A stretch of DNA of 64,000 nucleotides, from positions 36,719 through 100,718 of the forward strand of contig NZ_VATA01000023.1 of the NCBI RefSeq assembly GCF_005870025.1, in the 5' to 3' direction. This stretch comes from Poseidonocella sp. HB161398. Its GTDB lineage: Bacteria; Pseudomonadota; Alphaproteobacteria; Rhodobacterales; Rhodobacteraceae. The position numbers were made by a program, and so were the translations under genes. Below the pieces are notes generated by a model. That model saw nothing but the letters and a program-made list of their open reading frames with translations, searched no databases and was not told where the DNA came from. The stretch's first letter is position 1. Each line of letters opens with the position of its first letter. Positions 25,827 to 36,596 of the stretch are shown piece after piece.

Positions 25827-27038
25827 TCAGAACGCCGCCGGGGCGTCGAGCTCGACCACCTGCCAGGGCAGCCCGTGCTTGTTCAGCATTTCCATGTAGT
25901 GGTCGGGATCGAGCTGCTCCATGTTCCACACGCCCGGCTCCTTCCAGTTGCCCAGAAGCACCTGCGCCGCGCCGATCATCGCCGGCACGCCGGTGGTGTA
26001 GGCCACGGCCTGCGACCCGACCTCGGCGTAGCATTCCTCGTGGTCGCAGATATTGTAGATATAGAAGGTCTTCTCGCCCGAGCCGTCCTTGGCCGGCCCC
26101 GTCGCGATATCGCCGATGCAGGTCTTGCCGACGGTCTTCGCGCCCAGGTCGCCCGGGTTCGGCAGCACGGTCTTCAGGAACTGCAGCGGGATGATCTCGA
26201 CGCCGTTGTGCATCACGGGCTCGATCGAGGTCATGCCCACGTTCTCCAGCACCGTGACGTGGTTGATATAGGCGTCGCCGAAGGTCATCCAGAACCGCGC
26301 CCGCTCGATCTCGGGGTTGTGGGCCGACAGGCTCTCCAGCTCCTCGTGATACATCAGGTACATGTTCTTCTCGCCCACGCCGGGGAAGTCGAACGCGACC
26401 TTGGTGGTCATCGCCGGGCTCTCGATCCACTGGCCGCCTTCCCAGTGGCGCGCAGGCGCGGTCACTTCGCGGATGTTGATCTCGGGGTTGAAGTTCGTCG
26501 CGAAGGGCAGCCCGTTATCGCCGCCATTGCAGTCAAGGATGTCGAGCACGCGGATGCCGTCGAGCTTGTGCTTCTTCAGCCAGGTCGCATAGACCGAGGT
26601 CACGCCCGGATCGAAGCCCGAGCCGAGGATCGCGGTCAGGCCTGCCGCCTTGAACTTGTCCTGGTAGGCCCATTGCCAGCTGTATTCGAACTTGGCCTCG
26701 TCCTCGGGCTCGTAATTCGCGGTGTCGAGATAGTCGACCCCGGCCTCCAGGCAGGCATCCATCAGCGCCAGATCCTGGTAGGGCAGAGCCAGGTTGACGA
26801 CCAGCGCCGCGCCGGTCTGCCGGATCAGCGCCGTGGTCGCGGCCACGTCCATCGCGTCGATCCCGTAGGTCGCCACATCGACCCCGGTCCGGCCCTTCAC
26901 CTCCGCCGCGATGGCGTCGCATTTGGACTTCGTCCGGCTTGCCAGGTGGATCTCGGTGAAGATCTCCGGATTCATTGCCATCTTGTGCACGGCGACAGAG
27001 CTGACCCCGCCGGCGCCGACAACCAGAACCTTGCCCAT
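25827..27038 (-). CDS. Carboxynorspermidine/carboxyspermidine dehydrogenase (saccharopine dehydrogenase-like)
   Basis: This 403-residue protein starts at the ATG at 27038 behind GGGAAGGAAC. It has an N-terminal Rossmann motif, VLVVGAGGVSSVAVHK, and the family block YLDTANYEPEDEAKFEY. Saccharopine-dehydrogenase-fold proteins with nspC and speA neighbours are carboxy(nor)spermidine dehydrogenases, which condense aspartate semialdehyde with putrescine or diaminopropane using NADPH. It lies 132 bases downstream of speA on the same strand. Because agmatinase and arginine decarboxylase supply putrescine, carboxyspermidine is the likely product. Lysine-pathway saccharopine dehydrogenase is the alternative. 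Confidence 0.85.
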   Translation of the reverse strand: MGKVLVVGAGGVSSVAVHKMAMNPEIFTEIHLASRTKSKCDAIAAEVKGRTGVDVATYGIDAMDVAATTALIRQTGAALVVNLALPYQDLALMDACLEAGVDYLDTANYEPEDEAKFEYSWQWAYQDKFKAAGLTAILGSGFDPGVTSVYATWLKKHKLDGIRVLDILDCNGGDNGLPFATNFNPEINIREVTAPARHWEGGQWIESPAMTTKVAFDFPGVGEKNMYLMYHEELESLSAHNPEIERARFWMTFGDAYINHVTVLENVGMTSIEPVMHNGVEIIPLQFLKTVLPNPGDLGAKTVGKTCIGDIATGPAKDGSGEKTFYIYNICDHEECYAEVGSQAVAYTTGVPAMIGAAQVLLGNWKEPGVWNMEQLDPDHYMEMLNKHGLPWQVVELDAPAAF

Positions 27039-27170
27039 ATGTCTCGTTCCTTCCCGTGAAGCGTAAGATTGAGAGGCCGCGCGGCTGACCGCGCGACCCG
27101 AGGATTGAGAGATGCCATGCCTGGCTGACAGGGGGATGACGGCCAATGGCCGCCGCCTGCCTGCGGGGCG

Positions 27171-29069
<1,899 letters not shown>

Positions 29070-29169
29070 GGCTGTCTCCCCATGCCCGAGAATCTTGCGC
29101 ACGCCATACTTCATTCTGAGGACAACACAAGCAATGCCTGAATGGTTTCCGGTTTTCGCGGCGCCCGGC

Positions 29170-30141
29170 TCAGCGGTGCTGCATCAGCGGACGGATCTGG
29201 CATTCGGGCAGCAGCCGGGCCGTGTCCTCCGCCGTGCAGAGCCGCGTGGCCGGGGTCATCACCGCCGCGCAGGCGGCCGCCGTGCCGTGATGCAGCGCCT
29301 CGACCAGCCCCTCGCCGCGTGCCAGCGACAGCACCGCGGCGGCGACGAAGCTGTCGCCCGCGCCGATCTTCGAGACCACGGGCACCCGTGCCGCGCGGCA
29401 ATGGGTGACTGCCTCGCGCGTCGCCAGCACCGAGCCGTCGGCGCCGCAGGCGATGATCACCGCCTCCGCCACGCCGCGCGCCACCAGCGAGGCCGCGAAC
29501 TTGCCCGCCCCCTGCACGCCCGGGAGCTTCTCTCCCGCCAGCTCGCAGGCCTCCAGATTGTCAAAGCGCAGGAGCGCGGGCACCGCCGGGGCGCCCTCGG
29601 CCATGGCAACATGCCGCAGCGCCGGCCCCGAGGTGTCGACCGCCAGCCGCGCGCCGCCGGGCGCCAGCGCCGCCGCCAGATCCAGCGGGAAGCTGTCCGG
29701 CACCCCCGGCGGCTGCGAGCCCGAGAGCACGATCCAGGCGCCCTGCCCCGCCATCGCCGCGCAGGCCGCCATCGCCGCCGCGGTGGCCGCCGCGTCCCAG
29801 TCGGGCCCCGGCATCACGAAGCGGAACTGCAGTCCGGTGCGCCGGTCGGTGACCGCCAGGCTCTGCCGGGTCTCGCCCGGCGCCTCGAGCACATGCGGCG
29901 CGATGCCCTCGCCTTCCAGCAGCCCGCGCAGCTGCGCGCCGATCGCCCCGCCGAGCGCCACCACCGGCAGGCTCTGCCCGCCCAGCGTGCGGATCGCGCG
30001 GCTGACATTGATGCCGCCGCCGCCCGGGTCGGTCTTCGGCGCGGTGCAGCGCAGCTTGGGTCCGGGACGGATATCCGTGGCCGAAGTGGCCAGATCCAGC
30101 GCCGGGTTCAGGGTGACGGTGAAGATGTCGCTCTGTTCCAA
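29170..30141 (-). CDS. PfkB-family sugar kinase (1-phosphofructokinase-like)
   Basis: This is a 323-residue kinase. Translation most likely starts at a TTG (30141), because CGGAGGATCCCCGGC lies immediately before it and the upstream frame is not protein-like. It begins IFTVTLNPALDLA, has GGGGINVSRAI (PfkB box 1, residues 40-50) and ends with the box 2 motif KIGAGDSFVAA, where D263 is the catalytic base. These features fit the FruK/PfkB (phosphofructokinase or tagatose-6-phosphate kinase) subgroup. It is followed upstream on the same strand by the APH-type kinase gene. The substrate phosphosugar is not determined. Confidence 0.85.
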   Translation of the reverse strand: MEQSDIFTVTLNPALDLATSATDIRPGPKLRCTAPKTDPGGGGINVSRAIRTLGGQSLPVVALGGAIGAQLRGLLEGEGIAPHVLEAPGETRQSLAVTDRRTGLQFRFVMPGPDWDAAATAAAMAACAAMAGQGAWIVLSGSQPPGVPDSFPLDLAAALAPGGARLAVDTSGPALRHVAMAEGAPAVPALLRFDNLEACELAGEKLPGVQGAGKFAASLVARGVAEAVIIACGADGSVLATREAVTHCRAARVPVVSKIGAGDSFVAAAVLSLARGEGLVEALHHGTAAACAAVMTPATRLCTAEDTARLLPECQIRPLMQHR

Positions 30142-30187
30142 GCCGGGGATCCTCCGAGTCTGTCCGGGACGCTGTGCTGCCACAGGC

Positions 30188-31255
30188 TTAGCGCGGAACG
30201 CCGCCCCCTGGCCAGTGCGCGGCCGGTCGCGCCCCGGGCCCGGGCCCGGCCAGAAGATGCGCCGCGCCGTCGCAGAGGTAGCGCTCGGCCAGCTCCAGCG
30301 TGCCGGCGGTATAGCGTTCCTGCCCGGCCCAGTCGGCGGTTTCCGTCTCGCCATGGCTGCCGATCCAGGCCGTCAGCAGGAGCCGCCGGAAAAGCACCAG
30401 ATCGGGGATCATCGCGACATGCTCCGCCGCCAGCTCGGCGCGGCTGCGATAGCCCGCAACCCAGGCGGCCAGCAGCTCCGGCATGACCGGCCGGGCCTCG
30501 AGAAAGCTCGCCGCCGCGGCGAAGTCGTAGGCGAACCAGCTGAAGCCGCAATCGTCGAAATCGATCACCGAAAGCCCCGCGGGCCCGTCGAGCAGGTTCG
30601 CCAGCCGCAGATCCGCATGGATCAGACCGAAGCGGTCCGGGCCGCGGCCATAGGCTTCGCAGCGCTCCTTCAGCCGCGCCGCCAGCCGGTCCAGCAGCGC
30701 CCGCCCCGCCGCGTCGAGTCCCGGCGCCGCGCGCCAGTCGCCCCAGAGCGGCCGCGCCCCGAAGGCCGCCTCCCAGTCCCAGGTCTTGCGGCGAAACCCC
30801 GCGGGCGGCGTCCAGGCCGCCGCCTGGGCATGGAGGTCCGCGCTGATCGCGCCGAGCTGGCGGAACCCGGCGGCGAGATCGCCCTCGGGATCGGGCTCCT
30901 CGCCCGGCACGAAGGCGAAGGCCACGACATGCCGCGTCCCGTCCTCATGGGCGAAGCCGCCGATCCGCGCGCCGTCGCGGCAGGGCAAGAGCTCGGGCAC
31001 CCGCGCCGTGCCCGCTTCGGCCAGCGCCGCGATCCAGTCGAGCTCCGAGGCGATCTCCGCCCGGTCGTGATAGCCCGGCCGGTGCACGCGGAAGACCCGC
31101 GGCGCGGCGTCCGGCGGCTCCGCCAGGAATGTGGCGTTCTCCGACAGGGCCATCAGCCGCAGCGGACAGTCCTCCGCCAGCCCCCATTGCGGCAGCGCCG
31201 TCCTCAGCCCGCGCTCCAGCGCGCTGACGAATTCCTCACCGTAAAGCCCGGCCAT
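30188..31255 (-). CDS. Aminoglycoside phosphotransferase (APH)-fold kinase
   Basis: This 355-residue protein has the APH/choline-kinase-fold catalytic loop FGLIHADLRLANLL (H-x-D-x4-N) and the metal motif SVIDFDDCGFSWF. The overall arrangement is like homoserine kinase type II and YihE/SrkA-like stress kinases. Start: ATG at 31255 (MAGLYGEEFVSALERGL), preceded by AGGAGGGCGGC. It would phosphorylate a small hydroxyl compound in the cytoplasm. It lies 46 bases upstream of the pfkB-type gene on the same strand, so the two may be cotranscribed. There is no basis for calling it a resistance gene. Confidence 0.75.
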   Translation of the reverse strand: MAGLYGEEFVSALERGLRTALPQWGLAEDCPLRLMALSENATFLAEPPDAAPRVFRVHRPGYHDRAEIASELDWIAALAEAGTARVPELLPCRDGARIGGFAHEDGTRHVVAFAFVPGEEPDPEGDLAAGFRQLGAISADLHAQAAAWTPPAGFRRKTWDWEAAFGARPLWGDWRAAPGLDAAGRALLDRLAARLKERCEAYGRGPDRFGLIHADLRLANLLDGPAGLSVIDFDDCGFSWFAYDFAAAASFLEARPVMPELLAAWVAGYRSRAELAAEHVAMIPDLVLFRRLLLTAWIGSHGETETADWAGQERYTAGTLELAERYLCDGAAHLLAGPGPGARPAAHWPGGGVPR

Positions 31256-31400
31256 GCCGCCCTCCTCCGTTTGCCGCGCCCTCTCATGGCAAGCCGGGCC
31301 GCCGGGATCAACCGCTGCCGGTGTCACGGAATTTTCGCGCTGCCGACATTCCGCCGCAACCTGGCCGCTCCAGTCTCGGCCGGACCGACCCGGAGGAGCC

Positions 31401-32258
31401 ATGCCGAGCCTGACTGTCCGAAACCTGCATCTCTTCCGTGGCGAGGCCGCCCGCCTCGACGGGCTGTCGCTCGCGGTCGGGCCGGGCGAGATCGCCTGCC
31501 TGATCGGCGGCGGCGACAGCGGCGCCGGGCTGCTCCTGCGCACGCTGCGCGGCCGCTACCGGCCCGATGGCGGCCGCATCTTCGTCGGCAGCCGAGATGT
31601 CACCGACCTGCCGGGGCGCCGCCGCGGCTTCTCCGCCTGGCCGCCGCTGCCGGGGGCCGCGCCGGGGGTGATCCTGCTCGGCGACCCGCCCTTTCCCGCC
31701 GATCCCGCCGGGCGCGCGGCCTGCCGGGCGAAGACCCGGCAGCTCGTCCGGGAGGCGGGCCATGCGGTCCTCTGCGCGACCGCCGACATTGCCGCAGCGC
31801 TGTCGATTGCCGACCGGCTCTACGTGCTCGAGGCCGGGCGCATCGCCCAGGAGGGCCCGCCCGAAGAGGTCTACCGCGCCCCCCGCTCGCGCCGCATCGC
31901 CGAGCTCGTCGGCCCGGCGAACCTGATCCCCGGCGAGGTTCTGGGCGAGGCCGAGCCCGGGCTCTGGCTGGTGCGCACGCCCCTGGGCGAGCTCTCGGTG
32001 ACCGGGATGGAGCCGCAGGCGCGCCATGTCACGCTCTGCTGGCGCCCCGAACGCGCGCTCGAGGGCGAGGGGTTCGCCAATACCCTGACCGGCATTCTCA
32101 CCGGCCGGGTCTTCCACGGCCCGCTGACCGAGCTGGAGCTCGATCTCGGCGGGCTGGCGCAGCGGCTCCTCCTGCCGCGCGCGGCCGTGGCCGAGGGCGC
32201 GCCGGTGACCTTCCATGTCGCGCCCGAGGATCTGGCCTTTCTCGACCCGGCGGCCTGA
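31401..32258 (+). CDS. Degenerate PotA-like ABC ATPase with intact TOBE domain
   Basis: This 285-residue protein starts at ATG 31401 behind CGGAGGAGCC. Its outline is that of a PotA/FbpC-type importer ATPase: an N-terminal strand region, a Walker-A-like position, the family phrase GRIFVGSRDVTDLPGRRRGF, the phrase EEVYRAPRSRRIAELVG, and a TOBE domain. The catalytic parts are lost. The Walker A reads GGGDSGAGLL (Lys replaced by A42). Only about 47 residues separate it from the Walker-B-like ILLGDPP, so the helical subdomain and LSGGQ signature are missing. Walker B Asp-Glu is Gly-Asp, and the switch His is A128. It may be a regulator or scaffold rather than an ATPase. It lies between the APH gene and rnfH, opposite to both. 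Confidence 0.75.
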   Translation: MPSLTVRNLHLFRGEAARLDGLSLAVGPGEIACLIGGGDSGAGLLLRTLRGRYRPDGGRIFVGSRDVTDLPGRRRGFSAWPPLPGAAPGVILLGDPPFPADPAGRAACRAKTRQLVREAGHAVLCATADIAAALSIADRLYVLEAGRIAQEGPPEEVYRAPRSRRIAELVGPANLIPGEVLGEAEPGLWLVRTPLGELSVTGMEPQARHVTLCWRPERALEGEGFANTLTGILTGRVFHGPLTELELDLGGLAQRLLLPRAAVAEGAPVTFHVAPEDLAFLDPAA

Positions 32259-32270
32259 GCCGCCGCAGGG

Positions 32271-32534
32271 CTACTTGGCGTCCTTGCGGTCGAGCAGCTC
32301 GGCCTCGGGATGGATCGGCCGGTAGATCTCCACCCGGTCGCCCTCCTTCACCGGCTTGTCGAGCTTGGCGACCGCGCCGAAGATGCCGACCTTGTTGACC
32401 TCCAGGTCGATCTCCGGGAACTGCGCCAGGAGCCCCGAGCGCTCGATCACCTCGCGCACCGTGGCGCCCTCGGGCACCTCGATCTTCATCCAGACCTGGG
32501 CCGACTGCTTGGCAAAGGCGACGCCGACATTCAT
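32271..32534 (-). CDS. rnfH: RnfH (ubiquitin-like beta-grasp protein)
   Basis: This 87-residue protein contains VWMKIEVPEGATVREVIERSG, IDLEVNKVGIFGA and EGDRVEIYRPI, the standard RnfH/YfjF sequence with a beta-grasp fold. It is the last gene of the rnfABCDGEH operon and overlaps rnfE by four bases. RnfH accompanies Rnf in R. capsulatus; its biochemical role is not settled. Confidence 0.93.
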   Translation of the reverse strand: MNVGVAFAKQSAQVWMKIEVPEGATVREVIERSGLLAQFPEIDLEVNKVGIFGAVAKLDKPVKEGDRVEIYRPIHPEAELLDRKDAK

Positions 32535-33256
32535 GCCTCTTCTCCCCTGGTGTCGGGCTTAAGCACGCCCGCGGCGGTGAAAACCTTCTCGATCCGGGCG
32601 TCGAGCGGATCGCCCGCGCGGTCCTCGGCGCGCTTGTCGAGGATCGATTTCAGCGCCAGCAGGAAGCCCAGCATGATGAACCCCCCGGGCGGCAGGATCA
32701 GGATCAGGAAGCCGCCGTAATCCGGGATCAGCGTCATCTCGAGGAAGCCGAAGGCATCCCCGAGCAGCACGTCGGCATTGGCGAAGAGCGTGCCCGAGCC
32801 GAGGATCTCGCGCGCCGCGCCCAGCACGACCAGCGCCGCAGTGAAGCCCAGCCCCATCATCAGCCCGTCATGGGCCGATTGCAGCGCGCCGCGGCGCGAG
32901 GCGAAGGCCTCGGCGCGGCCGAGGATCGCGCAATTGGTGACGATCAGCGGGATGAAGAGCCCCAGCACCTTGTGCAGGTCATGCACCCAGGCATTCAGCG
33001 CCATGTCGACCACCGTCACGATGCAGGCGATGATCAGCACGAAGGCGGGGATGCGGATCTCGGGCGTAATCGCGCCGCGCAGGAGCGACACGGCCAGCCC
33101 CGACATGACCAGCACCGCCAGCGTCGCCAGCCCCATGCCGAGCCCGTTCGTCGCCGTCCCGGTCACCGCCAGCAGCGGGCAGAGCGCCAGTAGCTGGCCG
33201 AAGACGATATTGTTGTCCCAGAGCCCGTTGCGGGCGATCTGTCCGTAGACCGACAT
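32531..33256 (-). CDS. rnfE: Rnf complex integral membrane subunit RnfE
   Basis: The 241-residue protein has six predicted membrane helices. It carries the RnfA/RnfE family phrases NNIVFGQLLALCP, IPLIVTNCAILGRAEAFAS and ILILPPGGFIMLGF. The conserved Cys residues near CPLL and TNC are those linked to a membrane-embedded [2Fe-2S] cluster in the RnfA-RnfE pair. The start codon shares one base with the rnfG stop. The C-terminal cytoplasmic tail of about 40 residues is charged. Confidence 0.95.
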   Translation of the reverse strand: MSVYGQIARNGLWDNNIVFGQLLALCPLLAVTGTATNGLGMGLATLAVLVMSGLAVSLLRGAITPEIRIPAFVLIIACIVTVVDMALNAWVHDLHKVLGLFIPLIVTNCAILGRAEAFASRRGALQSAHDGLMMGLGFTAALVVLGAAREILGSGTLFANADVLLGDAFGFLEMTLIPDYGGFLILILPPGGFIMLGFLLALKSILDKRAEDRAGDPLDARIEKVFTAAGVLKPDTRGEEA

Positions 33257-33891
33257 CAGCTGGCCTCCTTCGGGGTCAGGATTTCATCGCGATGGGCGGC
33301 GAAGAACTCGAGCCCGCCCTTCACGGCCGCAACGACCGCGCGCGGGGTGATGGTGGCGCCCGAGAACTGGTCGAAGACCCCGCCGTCGCGCTTGACCTTC
33401 CAGTCCTCGGGCGCCGGATCGCCAAGCGAACGGCCGTCGAAGCCGAGGATCCAGTCGTCCTTGGCGGTCTCGATCTTGTCGCCCAGCCCGGGCGTCTCGG
33501 CATGGGCGAGCACCCGCACGCCGAGGATCGCGCCCTCGGGGTCGAGCCCGATCAGCACCTTGATCGCGCCGCCATAGCCGTAGCCCACCCGCTCGAAGGC
33601 GGCGGCGGTGACCTTTCCGTCCCGGGTCGCCTGGTAGACCGTGACCGGCGCCGCGCCGTCCATGACCTCGATCCGGTCCGAGGCCAGGTCGTTGTCGTGC
33701 AGCCCGTCCGGGATCACCTGCACCAGCGAGGCATTCAGATCCTCGGTGGCGCGGTCCGCGATCGGGCCGCGGGCCAGCTCGTCGGAGATCGCCAGCACCA
33801 GCGCGGTGAAGAGCGCGAAGAGCGCCAGCAGCACACCATGGGCGGCCGGGGCCTCGCGGAAGGCCGAGAGCCTCGCGGAGAGCGCGTTCAT
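33256..33891 (-). CDS. rnfG: Rnf complex flavoprotein subunit RnfG
   Basis: This 211-residue protein has one N-terminal membrane anchor (VLLALFALFTALVLAIS) and a periplasmic FMN-binding domain. The SGAT flavinylation motif is at 167-170 in QFSGATITPRAV, with T170 the predicted covalent FMN site that RnfF would modify. Upstream blocks GYGGAIKVLIGLD and AHAETPGLGDKIE are standard. It overlaps rnfD by four bases. Confidence 0.95.
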   Translation of the reverse strand: MNALSARLSAFREAPAAHGVLLALFALFTALVLAISDELARGPIADRATEDLNASLVQVIPDGLHDNDLASDRIEVMDGAAPVTVYQATRDGKVTAAAFERVGYGYGGAIKVLIGLDPEGAILGVRVLAHAETPGLGDKIETAKDDWILGFDGRSLGDPAPEDWKVKRDGGVFDQFSGATITPRAVVAAVKGGLEFFAAHRDEILTPKEAS

Positions 33892-34970
33892 GCCTTGTCC
33901 CCCTTGATCGCAAGCGGCTTGCCCCTGCGGTCGCGGCCGAAGATGCGCGGACGGATATAGGTGTCGAGAAGCGGCGTGCAGGCGTTCATCAGGAGGACCG
34001 CGAAGGCGGCGCCCTCGGGGAAGCTGCCGAAGGTGCGGATCAGCACGATCAGCACGCCGATCGCCGCGCCGTAGATCAGCTGCCCCGTCAGGGTCAGCGG
34101 CGAGGTGACGTAGTCGGTGGCGATGAAGAACGCGCAGAGCATCATCGCGCCCGAGCCCAGATGCCAGGCCGGGGACGGGAAATGCGCGGGATCGGCCAGC
34201 CAGAGCGCGCCCGAGAGCGCCGCCGCCCCGCCCAGCACCGAGACCGGGATGTGCCAGGTGACGACCCGCGCCAGGATCAGCAGGATCCCCCCCGCCAGCA
34301 GCAGTACCGCCGAGGTCTCGCCCAGCGATCCGGCGACATGGCCGATGAAGAGGTCATGCAGGCTGAATGTCTGCGGCAGGATCGTCTCCAGCGTCGCGCC
34401 GCCGTCGAGCTGCGCGGTGACGAAGCCCAGCGTCGAGGCGCCGGTATAGGCGTCGATTTGCGGCGCGGCGCCGAAGGTGATCGCCAGCGCCTCGTGGAAG
34501 CCCGGCGCCCCGGCCGTGCCCGGCGGCTCGGGCAGGACCCAGGTGGTCATCTGCACCGGCAGCGCGATCAGCAGCATCGCGCGGGCGACCATGGCCGGGT
34601 TGAACAGGTTCTGCCCCAGACCCCCGAAGACCTGCTTGCCGATGACGATGGCGATGAAGCTGCCCGCGACGCCGACCCACCAGGGCGCCCAGGGCGGCAG
34701 GGTCATGGCCAGAAGCCAGCCGGTCAGCACCGCCGAGCCGTCGAAGAGGAACCGCTCCAGCGGGCGCCGCGCCAGGAGGAGGCAGGCCGCCTCGAACCCG
34801 GCCGCGCTCGCCACGGTCACTGCGAAAAGCAGCACCGCGGGCCAGCCGAACTGGTAGAATCCCATGCCCGTCGCGGGCAGCAGGCAGATCATCACCATGA
34901 CCATCGTGCTGCCGACGGTCAGGCGCGAATGGGCATGGGGCCCCGAGACGATGGCGTGTCCGGCAGTCAT
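33888..34970 (-). CDS. rnfD: Rnf complex membrane flavoprotein subunit RnfD
   Basis: This 360-residue NqrB/RnfD-family membrane protein has eight to ten helices and the blocks GKQVFGGLGQNLFNPAMVARA and ATDYVTSPLT. The FMN-attachment motif reads TGAS (176-179 in AYTGASTLGF), so the acceptor would be a Ser or the adjacent T180 rather than the more common Thr of SGAT. It overlaps both rnfC and rnfG by four bases. It works with RnfG in electron transfer between NADH and ferredoxin at the expense of the ion gradient. Confidence 0.95.
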   Translation of the reverse strand: MTAGHAIVSGPHAHSRLTVGSTMVMVMICLLPATGMGFYQFGWPAVLLFAVTVASAAGFEAACLLLARRPLERFLFDGSAVLTGWLLAMTLPPWAPWWVGVAGSFIAIVIGKQVFGGLGQNLFNPAMVARAMLLIALPVQMTTWVLPEPPGTAGAPGFHEALAITFGAAPQIDAYTGASTLGFVTAQLDGGATLETILPQTFSLHDLFIGHVAGSLGETSAVLLLAGGILLILARVVTWHIPVSVLGGAAALSGALWLADPAHFPSPAWHLGSGAMMLCAFFIATDYVTSPLTLTGQLIYGAAIGVLIVLIRTFGSFPEGAAFAVLLMNACTPLLDTYIRPRIFGRDRRGKPLAIKGDKA

Positions 34971-36586
34971 TCCGCAGCCTCCTTCGATCCCGCAGGCCCG
35001 TCCCGCTCCGGCGGAACAGCCGGAGCCTCCCCGGCCGGGCCCGGTTCCGCCGCTGCCGCCGCCGCGGCGGCCTCGGCCTCCTTGCGCTTCTTCTCCTCGG
35101 CGGCCTTCTTCTTGGCCGCCTGCATCGCCTTGTGCTTCTCCATCGCCGCGCGCTTGGCCGCCGCGACGGCCTCCTCGCGCGCGGTGCGGGCCTCGGCCAG
35201 GCGCTTGGTCTCCTCCTGCTGGTGCTTCTGGCTCTGCTGCGCCGCAAGCTTGCCCTTGGCGTAGTTGAAGCTCTGCACCAGCGGGATGTTCGACGGGCAG
35301 ACATAGGAGCAGGATCCGCAGGCGACGCAATCCATCAGCCCGATATCGACCGCGCCTTCCAGATCCTCGGCGCCGATCCGCGCCTGCAGCTCCAGCGGCG
35401 TCAGCCCGCAGGGACAGACGGTGACGCAGCCCGCGCAGCGGATGCAGGGCATCGACTGCTCCGGCCGGGTTTCCGAGCGCTCGAGCGCCAGCACCCCGTT
35501 CGTGCCCTTGATCACCGGAACCCGCACCGAGCGGATCGGCATCCCCATCATCGGCCCGCCCAGCAGCAGCCGGTCCGGCTCGCCCTTCAGCCCGCCGCAG
35601 AAATCGAGGATCTCCGAGACCGGCGTGCCGATCATCACCTCGAGGTTCTTCGGCTCGGCCACGCCGCGTCCCGAGACCGTCAGGAAGCGGCTGACCAGCG
35701 GCTCGCCATAGCGCACCGCCTTGTGGACCGCATGCGCCGTCGCCGCGTTATGGACGATCACGCCCAGCTCCGCGGTCAGCGCCCGGGCCGGCGTCTCGAG
35801 CCCGAGGACCGTGCGCACCAGGTGCTTCTCCGAGCCCATCGGATAGAGCGTCGGCACCGCCACCACGCTGGCCTCGGGGGCGGCCGCGAAGATGTAGCGG
35901 CGCATCTCGGCGATCGCCTTGGGCTTGTTCGCCTCGATTGCGACGATCACCCGGCCGACGCCGAGCGCCCTGGCCATCATCGCGATCCCGTCGACCACTT
36001 CCTCGCCGCGCTCGCGCAAGAGCCGGTCGTCGCAGGTCAGGTAGGGCTCGCATTCGGCGGCATTGATGACCAGCGTGTGCAGGTCGTATTTCCGCCCCAG
36101 CCCCAGCTTGACCGCCGAGGGGAAGGTGGCGCCGCCCATGCCGACGATCCCCGCCTCGAGCACCCGCTCGGCGATCTCGTCGGGCGTCGCCTCCTCGGGG
36201 CGCAGCCGCTTCAGGCGGGGCCCCCATTCGTCCCTGCCGTCCGGGCGGATGGTGACGGTCATCACCGGCAGGCCGCTCGGATGCGGCGCGGCGAACATGC
36301 CCACCGCCAGAACGCGACCCGAGGTCGGCGCATGGACATTGGCCGAAACCGGCCCGCGCGCCTGGCCGATCAGCTGGCCCTTCAGCACGCGGTCGTCGCG
36401 CTTGACTAGCGGCTCGGCCTGGGCGCCGATATGCTGCTGCAGCGGCACGCGCAGGATCGAGGGCACCGGCATCTTCTCGACCGGGCGTTCCGCGGTCAGG
36501 TACTTGCGGGTCTCGGGATGGATGCCGCCTTTGATGGCGAAGACGCCGGTGGAGCGTTTCAGGGCGTCGAGAGAGAAGAGCTTCAT
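34967..36586 (-). CDS. rnfC: Rnf complex NADH/FMN and iron-sulfur subunit RnfC
   Basis: This 539-residue protein starts at ATG 36586 (MKLFSLDALKRSTGVFAIKG). It has the biotinyl-like N-terminal segment and the NADH/FMN-binding Nqo1-like core (GMGGATFPSAVKLGLG, INAAECEPYLTCDDRL). Two [4Fe-4S] motifs follow, CIRCAGCVTVCPCG and CVACGSCSYVCPSN. A C-terminal tail of about 90 residues is Ala/Lys/Glu-rich and probably coiled coil. It is the cytoplasmic NADH-oxidising subunit. The tail is a feature of proteobacterial RnfC, although its length varies between species. Confidence 0.95.
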   Translation of the reverse strand: MKLFSLDALKRSTGVFAIKGGIHPETRKYLTAERPVEKMPVPSILRVPLQQHIGAQAEPLVKRDDRVLKGQLIGQARGPVSANVHAPTSGRVLAVGMFAAPHPSGLPVMTVTIRPDGRDEWGPRLKRLRPEEATPDEIAERVLEAGIVGMGGATFPSAVKLGLGRKYDLHTLVINAAECEPYLTCDDRLLRERGEEVVDGIAMMARALGVGRVIVAIEANKPKAIAEMRRYIFAAAPEASVVAVPTLYPMGSEKHLVRTVLGLETPARALTAELGVIVHNAATAHAVHKAVRYGEPLVSRFLTVSGRGVAEPKNLEVMIGTPVSEILDFCGGLKGEPDRLLLGGPMMGMPIRSVRVPVIKGTNGVLALERSETRPEQSMPCIRCAGCVTVCPCGLTPLELQARIGAEDLEGAVDIGLMDCVACGSCSYVCPSNIPLVQSFNYAKGKLAAQQSQKHQQEETKRLAEARTAREEAVAAAKRAAMEKHKAMQAAKKKAAEEKKRKEAEAAAAAAAAEPGPAGEAPAVPPERDGPAGSKEAAE

Positions 36587-36596
36587 GTCCTGTTCC

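Noticed and set aside
30188..31255. Aminoglycoside resistance gene
   Set aside because: The APH fold is shared by many metabolic kinases. There is no mobile context and no match to a known resistance subgroup that I can recognise.
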